Shown here piece by piece: positions 27,170 to 35,942 of a stretch of 64,000 bases of DNA. Positions within the stretch are counted from its first letter, which is position 1. Every line of letters begins with the position of its first letter. The notes beneath the pieces were generated by a model. It did not search any database, was not told where the DNA came from, and was given only the letters and a program-made list of their open reading frames with translations. The stretch is from Trichocoleus desertorum NBK24. Its GTDB lineage: Bacteria > Cyanobacteriota > Cyanobacteriia > FACHB-46. The position numbers were made by a program, and so were the translations under genes. Where the stretch lies: the NCBI RefSeq assembly GCF_030409055.1, contig NZ_CP116619.1:3015628-3079627 (forward strand), written 5' to 3'.

Positions 27170-28153
27170 ATGCATGTAACGATCGCAATTCCGACCTACA
27201 ACGGTGCCGATCGCCTGCCGCTGATTCTAGAGCGCTTGCGATCGCAAACTGCCGCTGAATCGATTCAGTGGGAGATCCTCATTGTTGACAATAACAGCAC
27301 CGATGACACCGCCGCTGTGGTACAAAAGCATCAAGAAAATTGGCCTTACCCCTATCCTCTCAAATATTGCTTTGAACCTGAACAGGGTGCCGCTTTTGCA
27401 CGACAGCGGGCCATTCGGGAAGCAGAGGGTGAGCTGGTTGGCTTTTTGGATGATGACAATCTACCAACCGCCGAGTGGCTTGCAGCTGCCTATGAGTTTG
27501 CTCAAACTCATCCCCAGGCAGGAGCTTACGGCGGGCAGATCTATGGCGATTATGAGGTAGAGCCCCCCGCTAATTTCGAGAAAATTCAGGCGTTTCTTGC
27601 CATTCGGCAACGAGGTTCAGAGCCAAATCTGTACGAACCAGAGCGCATCAGTTTGCCCCCAGCGGCTTCCCTCGTAGTAAGGCGACAAGCTTGGCTTGAG
27701 CATGTCCCTTTACGCCCTGCTTTGAGCGGTAAGGTTCGAGGCTGCATGGTTCAAGGGGATGATTATGAACCCCTGCTGTATCTCCACAAAGCGGGTTGGG
27801 AAATTTGGTACAACCCTGCCATGCAAACCTACCACCAAATTCCGCATTGGCGGCTAGAAAAGCCCTATTTAACTGAGCTAGCCAGAGGGTGTGGACTTGC
27901 GACCTGTGAGCTACGCCTGATCTTCACTGCTGATGAGCAGAAGCCTTGGATCATGACTAGAACCTTTCTAGGAAATTCCCGCAGGGCTGTCTTGCATTTA
28001 CTCAAGTATCGCCAGCGTGTCAAAACAGATTTAATTGCTGCCTGTGAGCTGGAGTTTTTTATAGGTAGCTTACTCAGCCCCTTTTACTACCTCCGAAAAA
28101 AGGCTGCACCCGTACAGTCAACAAACCCACTTCCTAGCTCTAAGGTGGCGTAG
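27170..28153 (+). CDS. HpsE-like family 2 glycosyltransferase, tandem paralogue
   Basis: A 327-residue paralogue of the preceding gene. It keeps all landmarks in the same order: VTIAIPTYNGADRLPLILERL, ILIVDNNSTDDTAAVV, EAEGELVGFLDDDNLPTAEW, GGQIYGDYEVEPPANF, LHKAGWEIWYNPAMQTYHQI and PHWRLEKPYL. It is shorter at the N-terminus and differs most in the middle: the GEDLELL acceptor segment of the first copy is replaced by QGDDYEPLLY. The divergence in the acceptor side with conservation of the donor side suggests the two enzymes add the same or similar sugars to different acceptors; that is inference. Confidence 0.82.
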   Translation: MHVTIAIPTYNGADRLPLILERLRSQTAAESIQWEILIVDNNSTDDTAAVVQKHQENWPYPYPLKYCFEPEQGAAFARQRAIREAEGELVGFLDDDNLPTAEWLAAAYEFAQTHPQAGAYGGQIYGDYEVEPPANFEKIQAFLAIRQRGSEPNLYEPERISLPPAASLVVRRQAWLEHVPLRPALSGKVRGCMVQGDDYEPLLYLHKAGWEIWYNPAMQTYHQIPHWRLEKPYLTELARGCGLATCELRLIFTADEQKPWIMTRTFLGNSRRAVLHLLKYRQRVKTDLIAACELEFFIGSLLSPFYYLRKKAAPVQSTNPLPSSKVA

Positions 28154-28215
28154 TGCCCTTGTCTCTTGGATAGAGTCGCGGAAAGTGAAAATTTTTGTAT
28201 GGCTAGGCTAACCAG

Positions 28216-29133
28216 TCATAGTCGGTATTGCCGATACACATCACTCGCGGCACGATGCAGCAATGAGTGCCGATACACTAAAGCGTCGAGATCATCAGCA
28301 TAGCCACCTCCAATGACGCAAGCCACTGGATAACCTGCCGCCACACAGGTACTCAAGACTTGCATTTCTCGCCGAAATAAGCCTGTATCGGTGAGCGCCA
28401 GTTTGCCTAAGCGATCGCCCAAATGCGGATCAACACCCGCATCATAGAGGACTAAATCTGGATGAACTTCACTCAGTAAATCGGGTAAATAGGCAGCTAA
28501 AGTTTGCAGATAGGCATCGTCTTCCATCCCGACAGGCAAAGGCACATCCAAATCACTGGTCTGCTTGGTGCCTGGAAAGTTAACTTCGCAGTGCATCGAG
28601 AACGTGAAGACGCTCGGATCATTCTGAAAGATTAAGGCTGTACCATCGCCTTGATGCACATCTAAATCAACGATCAAAACTTTCTCAACCAAACCCAGCT
28701 TTTGCAAAGCCCGAGCCGCGATCGCCAAATCATTAAAGATGCAGAATCCAGAACCATAACTGGGAAATGCGTGGTGAGTTCCTCCTGCCGTATTGCAAGC
28801 AAGTCCCTGTTGTAGAGCTAACTGTGCCGTGAGAATCGTGCCTCCAACTGCAGTACAGGTGCGATCGACTAAAGCTGGACTCCAAGGCAAGCCAATTCGC
28901 CGTTGGGCCTTAGGGTCTAGGGTGCCATCACAATACGCTTGAACATAATTTGGAGTATGGACGAGTTCAAGGATTGTTTGGGTAGGCCGCTCTGGGGTAA
29001 AAAATTGTTCTAGATGCGCTACCCCATCAGCCAGCAGCCTGTCGTACAGCAACTTAAACTTTGCCATCGGAAAGCGGTGACCTGCGGGCAAAGGCGCAAC
29101 ATAAACAGAGTTGTAAACCAGAGGTAAGTCCAT
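28216..29133 (-). CDS. Histone deacetylase family protein (AcuC/AphA-like)
   Basis: Zinc-dependent deacetylase of the arginase/HDAC fold; bacterial members act on acetylpolyamines, acetyl-CoA synthetase or other small acetylated substrates. The 305-residue protein has the catalytic pair His120-His121 in TAGGTHHAF, zinc ligands Asp158 and His160 in VDLDVHQGDGTALIF and Asp235 in YDAGVDPHLGD, and the Gly-rich catalytic Tyr loop in VIGGGYADD. All key residues are intact. It is divergent from the gene at 29215. Substrate unknown. Confidence 0.9.
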   Translation of the reverse strand: MDLPLVYNSVYVAPLPAGHRFPMAKFKLLYDRLLADGVAHLEQFFTPERPTQTILELVHTPNYVQAYCDGTLDPKAQRRIGLPWSPALVDRTCTAVGGTILTAQLALQQGLACNTAGGTHHAFPSYGSGFCIFNDLAIAARALQKLGLVEKVLIVDLDVHQGDGTALIFQNDPSVFTFSMHCEVNFPGTKQTSDLDVPLPVGMEDDAYLQTLAAYLPDLLSEVHPDLVLYDAGVDPHLGDRLGKLALTDTGLFRREMQVLSTCVAAGYPVACVIGGGYADDLDALVYRHSLLHRAASDVYRQYRL

Positions 29134-29214
29134 CGACTTTCTTACACTGGAAACAGACTAGTGAACAGCGATTTCTCTAGAAATTGCTTCACCCCTTGCA
29201 GCGAGGAGCCGATC

Positions 29215-29730
29215 ATGGAACTAAGAAGCGTTTGGCAATATGGCAGCAATAGCCCTGAAAACAGTAATCACTTTGCCACGATTAGCCAATGGTGGCAAAA
29301 CCTTAATGGCAAAGAGATTCTTTGGCAACAACGGTTGATGCCTACAACTGCGGAGGCAATGGATCTCAACTGGGAACCGCAGCGCTTTGACGAAAAATTT
29401 TTGGTCGTGAATCCTGCCATTCGTGGCATCACTCTCTATTGGCAAAAACCGGATTCATCTCAAGAGCGTAGTACCACAGTCCATAAACTGGAATTAGACC
29501 AATTGCATCAGCAGCTCTACATTTTCCCGCAGTCGCAAAAAGAAGTGGTGATTCGAGTCGAGTTGCCGCAAGTTGCTTTTCAGACAGTGACTATGAAAAA
29601 TCCCCAATGGCAAGTAGCCCCCAGCGGAGATGACTACTTAATAACACTGCGAGACGATCGCCAAAAAGTGGTAGTACAAGTCACCCTTGACTCAACTCAG
29701 ATGAGTCAGCTCAAGCAACAACTGCCTTAG
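29215..29730 (+). CDS. Conserved hypothetical protein
   Basis: An unrecognised soluble protein of about 171 aa from ATG 29215, chosen because GCGAGGAG lies just upstream; the frame opens at GTG 29161. It starts MELRSVWQYGSNSPENSN and looks beta-rich (alternating pattern in KFLVVNPAIRGITLYWQK and EVVIRVELPQVAFQTVTM). No signal peptide or membrane helix. It is followed by a strong terminator, so it is a single-gene transcript. Function unknown. Confidence 0.7.
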   Translation: MELRSVWQYGSNSPENSNHFATISQWWQNLNGKEILWQQRLMPTTAEAMDLNWEPQRFDEKFLVVNPAIRGITLYWQKPDSSQERSTTVHKLELDQLHQQLYIFPQSQKEVVIRVELPQVAFQTVTMKNPQWQVAPSGDDYLITLRDDRQKVVVQVTLDSTQMSQLKQQLP

Positions 29731-29752
29731 TCATTGCCTAAATACAACACAA

Positions 29753-29801
29753 CTACCGAAGCAAAAACTAGGACTTCCCAGCTTTAGCTTCGGTAGCTTT
29801 T
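29753..29801 (+). terminator. Intrinsic terminator after the gene at 29215
   Basis: CTACCGAAGC pairs perfectly with GCTTCGGTAG over a 24-base loop and is followed by CTTTTTAG. Confidence 0.75.
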
Positions 29802-29886
29802 TAGTTGTGACGGGTGATTCGTAAATCTCACCTGTCCTTAATCCTGAACACGATGGCTGTGAGATAGATGGCTGCCGCACGCGGCT

Positions 29887-30360
29887 TTAGTTAGTGGCTT
29901 GAGCCGCCAAAAGTTGCTTTAACTTTTCTAGCTCTTGAGCCCAGCGTGGATCAGGTTGGACAGCATCACTATCGGTTGAGGTGGTAGCCGCCACTCTCCG
30001 AGATTTATTGTTGCTGCCGCTATTACCCTTGCTGCGACGGCTAGCGGTGGGGGGAGCGCTAGGGCTAACATCGCTACTGCTTTCTTCACCCTGTTCTTCG
30101 CCCTTACCTTTGGCACGAGGCAGTGCTTTCTCAATTTTTAGAGCACAGTCCTTGAGCATGAAGCCGTTGTATTTTTCAATAATTTCATCGGCTTGCTCAT
30201 CGGTTTTGACAGTCACAAAACCAAAACCACGACATTTGCCTGTTTTGCGGTCAGTGATAACCTTGGTAGAAACAGAATCACCCGCTTCAGCAAATACTGC
30301 TGCTAGCTCTTGACGCTCCACTTCTTTTGGTAAGTTGCCCACATATAGACGAATAGACAT
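29887..30360 (-). CDS. RRM-type RNA-binding protein (Rbp3-like)
   Basis: Cyanobacterial single-RRM protein of 157 aa. RNP2 is LYVGNLP at the N-terminus and RNP1 is KCRGFGFVTV (about residues 42-51). Where the cold-induced RbpA type has a Gly-rich tail, this one has a Ser/Lys/Arg-rich linker and ends in a conserved-looking helix (DPRWAQELEKLKQLLAAQ). From memory that tail marks the Rbp3-like group, which in Synechocystis helps place photosystem mRNAs at thylakoids. A strong GGAGGT lies 7 bp before the ATG at 30360. Single-gene transcript on the minus strand. Confidence 0.9.
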   Translation of the reverse strand: MSIRLYVGNLPKEVERQELAAVFAEAGDSVSTKVITDRKTGKCRGFGFVTVKTDEQADEIIEKYNGFMLKDCALKIEKALPRAKGKGEEQGEESSSDVSPSAPPTASRRSKGNSGSNNKSRRVAATTSTDSDAVQPDPRWAQELEKLKQLLAAQATN

Positions 30361-31033
30361 GAAAGATACCTCCAGACATCGGTTCAGATAAACTTGCTTG
30401 AAAGCATTAACCTCACGCAGTTGGCGAGAGATTGCCCTGATAGACGACTCTACTAATAGCTACGCCTTATACTCCCCTCGCTAACATCGAAAACACAGCT
30501 CTCGCCTCAAAGAAGCTGTCCAGTACCCTTCATCCAATGCTTTGCACTCCCAAAAAGAGCAAGTTGAACTTCATCATGGTTGTGGGTTTTTAATAATCAC
30601 TGGAGGCCTATGTTCGAGTATTTTCTGTTTAAACTGCTTTCCAGGATTTCTATGCCATTCATTAAGGTATCACGGCCTTAGATACGCAGCTAGGTAAAAT
30701 CGTAAGTTTCAGACTTGAGCCAGATCTTTGTCGGTAGAGCGGCGAAGCAAGCTTTGAATATACCAATAGATTGACGCAACACGAACGTATGTTTCTAGAC
30801 TGTTGCAATAAAAACCAGCCGATGGCTACGGCTGGTCGAGCTTGCTGTGTTGGGAGGAAGAAAACCTGACACCAAGACGGTTTTACTGTAAAAACTGCCA
30901 TTGTTAAGGGCTGAGCCACGTCTTCGGTAAATCAAATCTCTCTGTAAAGAAATGTAACATAATTTTCGAAATTACTACAACTTTTCTTTACATGGGTTCA
31001 GATGACAGCAAAAAAATCAATAAGTAAATGTTA
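30361..31033. other. Long spacer upstream of the RRM gene
   Basis: About 670 bp. A minus-strand open frame at 30662-30919 is Cys- and Val-rich with no domain and overlaps the hairpin at 30814, so I do not call it. An inverted repeat TGTAAAGAAA/TTTCTTTACA (30943-30952 and 30983-30992, 30-base AT-rich loop) lies just past the M48 gene's stop. The rest probably holds the RRM gene promoter and leader. Confidence 0.5.
30814..30836 (-). terminator. Minus-strand hairpin with T-run
   Basis: A perfect 8-bp stem ACCAGCCG/CGGCTGGT with a 7-base loop. On the minus strand TTTTATTG follows at once. It lies about 200 bp beyond the M48 gene stop, so it either ends that transcript or a small RNA in between. 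Confidence 0.65.
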
Positions 31034-33490
31034 CTAGTATCCACCAATAAATAACAGGATATAAGTACCGACACAGGCGGCTATCCCAGCCAGCAGAGTA
31101 GACCAAAGTGGATGGTTACTAGAACTAGTTTTACCCCCAAGGGTTCGTAGGGTTTCTAGATCAATCCAAGGGGTAGCGCCACGATGGAACCAACCTTTAG
31201 CAGTTACGGCTTGATGAACCAAGTCACGAGGCTGTGGCGATCGCGCCCAAAACGCCCAAAATGCCCCCAGCGGCCCTAGGACTGAAGTGTGATGAAGCGG
31301 TACTAACCCCGTGTCGGTTTGCAGAATCAAGCTTTGGCTGAGCCAATTAGCTAGTCCTGTCCGCCCCACTAGGTTGCCTTGGAGTTGCACAGGTTTGCTG
31401 TCAATAGGAATCAGGGCAGAGTTAGTGACCAGTGTTGGGAGTGGAGATGTGGCTCGGAGAGTAACGGGAGTAATGTCTGGAAAGAACGGATTGATGCGAA
31501 CAAAAATCCCTAAGCTTAATCCCAACGGTACACAACCAATGAGAACAGCCCAATCCCCTACCAACCAAAATAGATTCCAAAAGCCCAAGAACTCACCGAT
31601 CGCAGCAATTAACCAAATCCCCAGTCCGATCGCGACTCCGAGTACAAGGCCCCAGAACGGAGCACCTTGGAGGGCTAGGCGTTGTCCATAGCGAGCTAGC
31701 CATTGCCGCCCCGTTAGTTTAGGAGTGGAGACTTGACTGGAATTGGCAAAGTTTAGCTCAGAGTCCAGTCGCCAGTGACGAGCGTAAGAACTGAGGAGTT
31801 GCAGGCGATCGCCTAATAAAGGATGGGATTGGTTGAAATTGAGCCAATGGCGGTAGGGGTTGCTGCGGTCCCACTCTAGAAGCGCCTCAAAGGAAACAGC
31901 GGGGTAGAAGCTACCGACTGTCAGCGCAGTTTTGTAATCGAGAGGTGCTAGGAAGTTGAAGCCTTCGAGAACATAACTGGTCTGTTGTTGCTGTTGCACA
32001 TCTTGCGCCACCCCGATCGCGGTTTTGAGTAAAGCTCTGGTAAGGCCGTTGGGGTTGCCTGTAAACTCAGCGGCTAAGCGATCGCTGTAGTAGAGACGCT
32101 GACGGGACAGCCACAATAGCGGCCAGCGGAGTAGCCAATAGACGCCATAGTTGAGGCTGGAAAAGGCAGCAATGATGTAGACCAGTACCGTGAAGAGGTA
32201 AAACAAGGCTTTGTTCTGACGCTGCGCTTGCTTTCTCCGAGCTTCCAAGCGATCGCCCCAGGTAGCTACTTGCCAGTACAAGGTGTAGGGAATTTGCAGG
32301 AGCATCACTGCCCAGGACATCACAGCAAAATCCCAATGGGCAATGTGAGCAATTTCGCCAGCATAGAGGGCCGCAATTTCGTCGTCTGCCAGTTGTTCTA
32401 GCAGCCCTTGACTGACAACAATGCGGGCAAATCGGGGCAAGGAGCCATAGGTGAGAGCGATCGGTGCGGCAGTGGGCAAAAGTCGCAAAGCAGGAGTTGC
32501 AATCTTCTTTTGTCGAGGTAGGCGATTCAGGACTTTGGTGGCTTCTGGGCTATACGTAGCTAGGGTAGCGGTCGAGAGGGGCTGCAAGCCATATAAAAAC
32601 TTGAGTAGCGCGTCCATTAGCCAAGGTAGCAAGGCTAGCATCAGCCCCACTCCGAGGATGAAAATGACAGTTGGATTGCGGTAGAGCAGTTGAATTGGCT
32701 GGACAAACGGTAGCTTAACCAATAGCCAATTGGTAGCTCGCATAGAGAACCGTAGGACAAACAAGGCGAAGGCGAAAAAGGCGATCGCGCTACCTGCTTG
32801 CAAGAGCCAAAAACGGGTGAGTTTTAGTTTACTGAGGGGTTGCCACTTTTGCGCCCGACCTGCTTGTTTCCACTCATGAGGCTCTGTTGATGTTTCTGCT
32901 GCCGCCGTTAAAGCTGGATTAGTACTTTCTAACAGCTCGACTTCCTGAGCCACTTCTGCCGTTGGTGGAGAGGTAGGAGCGGCACTAGGCTGAGGCGATC
33001 GCCCTTGTCCTACCGAGGCAGGCCGCGATCGCAACTTACCAGTTCGAGCCGTTTTGCGAGGGGAGGTGGCATCCAGGGGGACAAAGCCAGCATCACTCGC
33101 ATTCAGGATGGAGGGTGCAGCTTGGTCTGGTGTTGAGCTAGATGGCTCCCCAGCAGACAAAAACTGTGGATAACGTTGAACAAAAGTCGCTAATGTTTTC
33201 TCTGCCCAGGCTTTAGCTTGAGCATTAGGTGTTTGAGTCAAGGACTGGCAGAGGGCGATCGCTTGCTCAGTCAACCCTTGACGCTCATAAGCCGTCACCA
33301 ACCCAATCTGCGCTTGCAAACTCGTTGGGGTAGTAGGCTGAGGGATTGTGACTTGATCAGGAGAAAAATTAGCACAAGGTTCTAGCAGGGAAATGGCGGT
33401 GGAGTAATCTCCCTGCTTTAAGGCGGTTAAGCCTGCTTTGAGCGTGTTAGTAGAGGGTTGGTAAGATGCGGAGGAGTCGGAACTAGACAT
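31034..33490 (-). CDS. M48-like membrane metallopeptidase homologue, zinc site degenerate
   Basis: An 818-residue membrane protein. Residues 10-120 form TPR-like helices (TLKAGLTALKQGDYSTAISL); a Ser/Pro-rich linker (about 120-215) precedes two membrane helices (about 230-300) and an M48-type domain (about 320-600) with two further helices, then two C-terminal helices and a tail. The zinc motif region reads ALYAGEIAHIAHWDF: Gly378 stands where the first His of HExxH should be, leaving Glu379 and His382. The distal site, normally ExxxD-like before the SRQR block, reads SRQRLYYSDRLAAEFTG, where I see no Glu at the expected place. It therefore looks like a pseudo-peptidase, perhaps a scaffold. 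prfC lies upstream on the same strand, 37 bp away. Confidence 0.75.
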   Translation of the reverse strand: MSSSDSSASYQPSTNTLKAGLTALKQGDYSTAISLLEPCANFSPDQVTIPQPTTPTSLQAQIGLVTAYERQGLTEQAIALCQSLTQTPNAQAKAWAEKTLATFVQRYPQFLSAGEPSSSTPDQAAPSILNASDAGFVPLDATSPRKTARTGKLRSRPASVGQGRSPQPSAAPTSPPTAEVAQEVELLESTNPALTAAAETSTEPHEWKQAGRAQKWQPLSKLKLTRFWLLQAGSAIAFFAFALFVLRFSMRATNWLLVKLPFVQPIQLLYRNPTVIFILGVGLMLALLPWLMDALLKFLYGLQPLSTATLATYSPEATKVLNRLPRQKKIATPALRLLPTAAPIALTYGSLPRFARIVVSQGLLEQLADDEIAALYAGEIAHIAHWDFAVMSWAVMLLQIPYTLYWQVATWGDRLEARRKQAQRQNKALFYLFTVLVYIIAAFSSLNYGVYWLLRWPLLWLSRQRLYYSDRLAAEFTGNPNGLTRALLKTAIGVAQDVQQQQQTSYVLEGFNFLAPLDYKTALTVGSFYPAVSFEALLEWDRSNPYRHWLNFNQSHPLLGDRLQLLSSYARHWRLDSELNFANSSQVSTPKLTGRQWLARYGQRLALQGAPFWGLVLGVAIGLGIWLIAAIGEFLGFWNLFWLVGDWAVLIGCVPLGLSLGIFVRINPFFPDITPVTLRATSPLPTLVTNSALIPIDSKPVQLQGNLVGRTGLANWLSQSLILQTDTGLVPLHHTSVLGPLGAFWAFWARSPQPRDLVHQAVTAKGWFHRGATPWIDLETLRTLGGKTSSSNHPLWSTLLAGIAACVGTYILLFIGGY

Positions 33491-33526
33491 ACAGATACTG
33501 CTGCCATAATCCGCTCCAACATAGCA

Positions 33527-35191
33527 TCAAGTGGAGATGGGTTCTTGCCCAGAAACTACGGGAGCGATCGTGCTCAATTTTAACTCCGGGTGCTCGCCTT
33601 CGACTTGCTGGCAGTTCCACTCGTTACGGAAGAGCAGCACAGGACGGCCCCAAGAATCTTTCACCGTGACGGTATTAAACAAGCGACCCACTTTTTGCAA
33701 AGCGTCCCAGCCACCTGTCACCCAACGAGCCACGCTGTAAGGTAGCAGTTCTATCTGGGTTTCCACGTTGTATTCGTTTTGCAACCGGAACTGTACTACT
33801 TCAAATTGCAGTTGCCCAACGGCTGCCAAGATCGGGTCACGCTTGGCTTCATCTGCCGAGAACATGATCTGCACCGCTCCTTCTTCCCGCAGCTCCGACA
33901 CACCTTTGTGGAACTGCTTAAATTTGGAGGGGTTGGGGTTCTTGAGGTAAGCAAAGAGTTCGGGTGAGAAACAAGGAATCCCTTCGTACTCTAGCTTTTG
34001 ACCCAGATAAATGGTGTCCCCGATCGCGAACGCTCCAGGGTTGTTAAGACCGATTACATCGCCGGGGTAAGCGGCATCGATCGATTCGCGTTCTTGAGCA
34101 AACAGCTTTTGGGGACGAGACAAGCGCACGGTTTTACCCGAACGAGCATGGTTCACGGTCATATCTTTTTCAAACTTGCCAGAGCACACCCGCACAAAAG
34201 CGATGCGATCGCGGTGTCTGGGGTCCATGTTGGCTTGCAGCTTGAAGACAAAACCTGAAAACTCTGGATAGGTAGGCTCCACCTCACCCACCGTACTGTG
34301 ATGAGGCCCAGGCTTGAGGGCATAGTCCAAGAAAGCATTCAAGAACGGCTCCACCCCAAAGTTGGTCATGGCGCTGCCAAAGAACACGGGCGTCATTTTG
34401 CCTTGGTGTACCAGCTCTAGATCTAGCTCTGGCCCTACCCCCTCAATCACTTCTAGATCTTCTTTGAGCTGGTAGTAGAGTTCTTGTTCTAGTAGCTCCT
34501 CAATTCGGGGGTCGCCCAAATCTACAGTTGTTACACTTGCCTCTCGGCTACCGTGAGCACTGCGCTCGAATAGGTGAATTTTTTGCTCCCGTCGATCAAA
34601 CACGCCTCTAAAGCGATCGCCCATGCCAATCGGCCAGTTGACCGCATAGGTTTGCAAGCCTAGTTCTTGCTCAATTTCATCCAGCAGTTCCAGCGGTTCA
34701 CGTCCAGGGCGATCGAGCTTGTTGATAAAGGTAAAAATAGGCAGCGCTCGCAGCTTACAAACTTCAAACAGCTTACGAGTCTGCGGTTCCAAACCTTTGG
34801 CTGCATCGACTAACATCACGGCATTGTCAGCGGCGGCTAAGGTGCGATAGGTGTCTTCACTAAAGTCTTGGTGTCCCGGCGTGTCCAGCAGGTTGATGTG
34901 ACAGTCTTTGTAAGCAAACTGCAACACGGTCGAGGTGATCGAAATTCCCCGCTGTTGCTCCATTTCCATCCAGTCTGAGGTGGCCTTGCGCTGGGCACGT
35001 CGGGCCTTGACCGCTCCCGCCTCGTGAATCGCACCTCCATACAGCAATAGCTTCTCGGTTAGAGTGGTTTTGCCCGCGTCTGGGTGAGAGATAATCGCAA
35101 AATTGCGACGACGTTCAATCTCTGTCTCCAACTCAACTTGAAGCGATTTGTCTTGAGCCGATTGGTCAAGGGCAAGGGAATCAGTGGACAT
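33527..35191 (-). CDS. prfC: Peptide chain release factor 3
   Basis: Translational GTPase that removes RF1/RF2 from the ribosome after termination. The product is 554 aa from ATG 35191 (the frame extends upstream to 35224). G domain motifs: [15 protein letters not shown] (P-loop), [12 protein letters not shown] (switch I), [18 protein letters not shown] (switch II), [20 protein letters not shown] (NKxD). Domains II and III follow with [13 protein letters not shown] and [13 protein letters not shown]. Length and motifs are typical of RF3. The M48-like gene follows on the same strand. Confidence 0.96.
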   Translation of the reverse strand: MSTDSLALDQSAQDKSLQVELETEIERRRNFAIISHPDAGKTTLTEKLLLYGGAIHEAGAVKARRAQRKATSDWMEMEQQRGISITSTVLQFAYKDCHINLLDTPGHQDFSEDTYRTLAAADNAVMLVDAAKGLEPQTRKLFEVCKLRALPIFTFINKLDRPGREPLELLDEIEQELGLQTYAVNWPIGMGDRFRGVFDRREQKIHLFERSAHGSREASVTTVDLGDPRIEELLEQELYYQLKEDLEVIEGVGPELDLELVHQGKMTPVFFGSAMTNFGVEPFLNAFLDYALKPGPHHSTVGEVEPTYPEFSGFVFKLQANMDPRHRDRIAFVRVCSGKFEKDMTVNHARSGKTVRLSRPQKLFAQERESIDAAYPGDVIGLNNPGAFAIGDTIYLGQKLEYEGIPCFSPELFAYLKNPNPSKFKQFHKGVSELREEGAVQIMFSADEAKRDPILAAVGQLQFEVVQFRLQNEYNVETQIELLPYSVARWVTGGWDALQKVGRLFNTVTVKDSWGRPVLLFRNEWNCQQVEGEHPELKLSTIAPVVSGQEPIST

Positions 35192-35469
35192 GCCGAAACC
35201 TGACTGGGTAAATCTGTAAAGCAACTCATCAACGCTAAATTGCTAAATTCAACGTTGCCTTTAAACTTGATGATAGCGACAAAAGCTACGCCTGCGGAAA
35301 CCCATTCCTGCTTGAGGATGAGGAGATACCCACCAAAAGCGGCCGGATTTCCCTATCTATGGCATACTTTCAGGCAAAGATTGGCTAGGTATGATTAAAG
35401 CAATTGCCCCCATTGCGATCGCAAAAACGCAATCGCAAAAACCTTAACTCCGTGAGGGAGAAACTTAGG

Positions 35470-35805
35470 ATGTACGACACGGATAAGCGGAAATTATTAT
35501 CGGCAGTAGCGCATGCTTCGATCTTTTTTAGCGCTGCTTTGGTATCGATTGGTGTGCCGATCGCGATTTTGTTTGCTTCTGATGACCCCGTGGTGAAGGA
35601 AAACGCCAAGGAAGCCATTAACTTTCACATTAATATTTGGCTGTGGGGAGTAATTATCGGCGTTCTCTCCTGGATTTTGATCGGCTTGCTCTTAGTGCCT
35701 TTCTACTTCCTGGCTCATTGGGGATTGGCGATTTGGGCGATCACGACTTCGCTGAGCAATACTGACCACGCATTCCGCTATCCCTTCATCTTCCGATTGG
35801 TCTAG
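35470..35805 (+). CDS. DUF4870 (Tic20-like) membrane protein
   Basis: A 111-residue membrane protein from ATG 35470, preceded by a purine-rich GTGAGGGAG; the open frame begins at 35404 but that part is HIP1-rich spacer. The DUF4870 pattern is clear: DKRKLLSAVAHASIFFSAAL, then IGVPIAILFASDDPVVKENAKEAINFHINIW, then three helices. Members resemble the chloroplast import component Tic20, though bacterial function is unknown. Single gene. Confidence 0.85.
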   Translation: MYDTDKRKLLSAVAHASIFFSAALVSIGVPIAILFASDDPVVKENAKEAINFHINIWLWGVIIGVLSWILIGLLLVPFYFLAHWGLAIWAITTSLSNTDHAFRYPFIFRLV

Positions 35806-35942
35806 GGTACTGTGGCAACCCTTGAGGATTTGGCAGAGTTGTTCTCTCAAACCCCTTGGTTGAAATAAATCGTTCCTGAAATTTCCTGACTCCATCCACT
35901 TTTCTCTGTCAAAGGTAAGGGAAGGTGTGATGGAGTTATTTT

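Noticed and set aside
30662-30919. 85-residue minus-strand frame upstream of the RRM gene
   Set aside because: No domain, no good ribosome binding site, and it overlaps a terminator-like hairpin.
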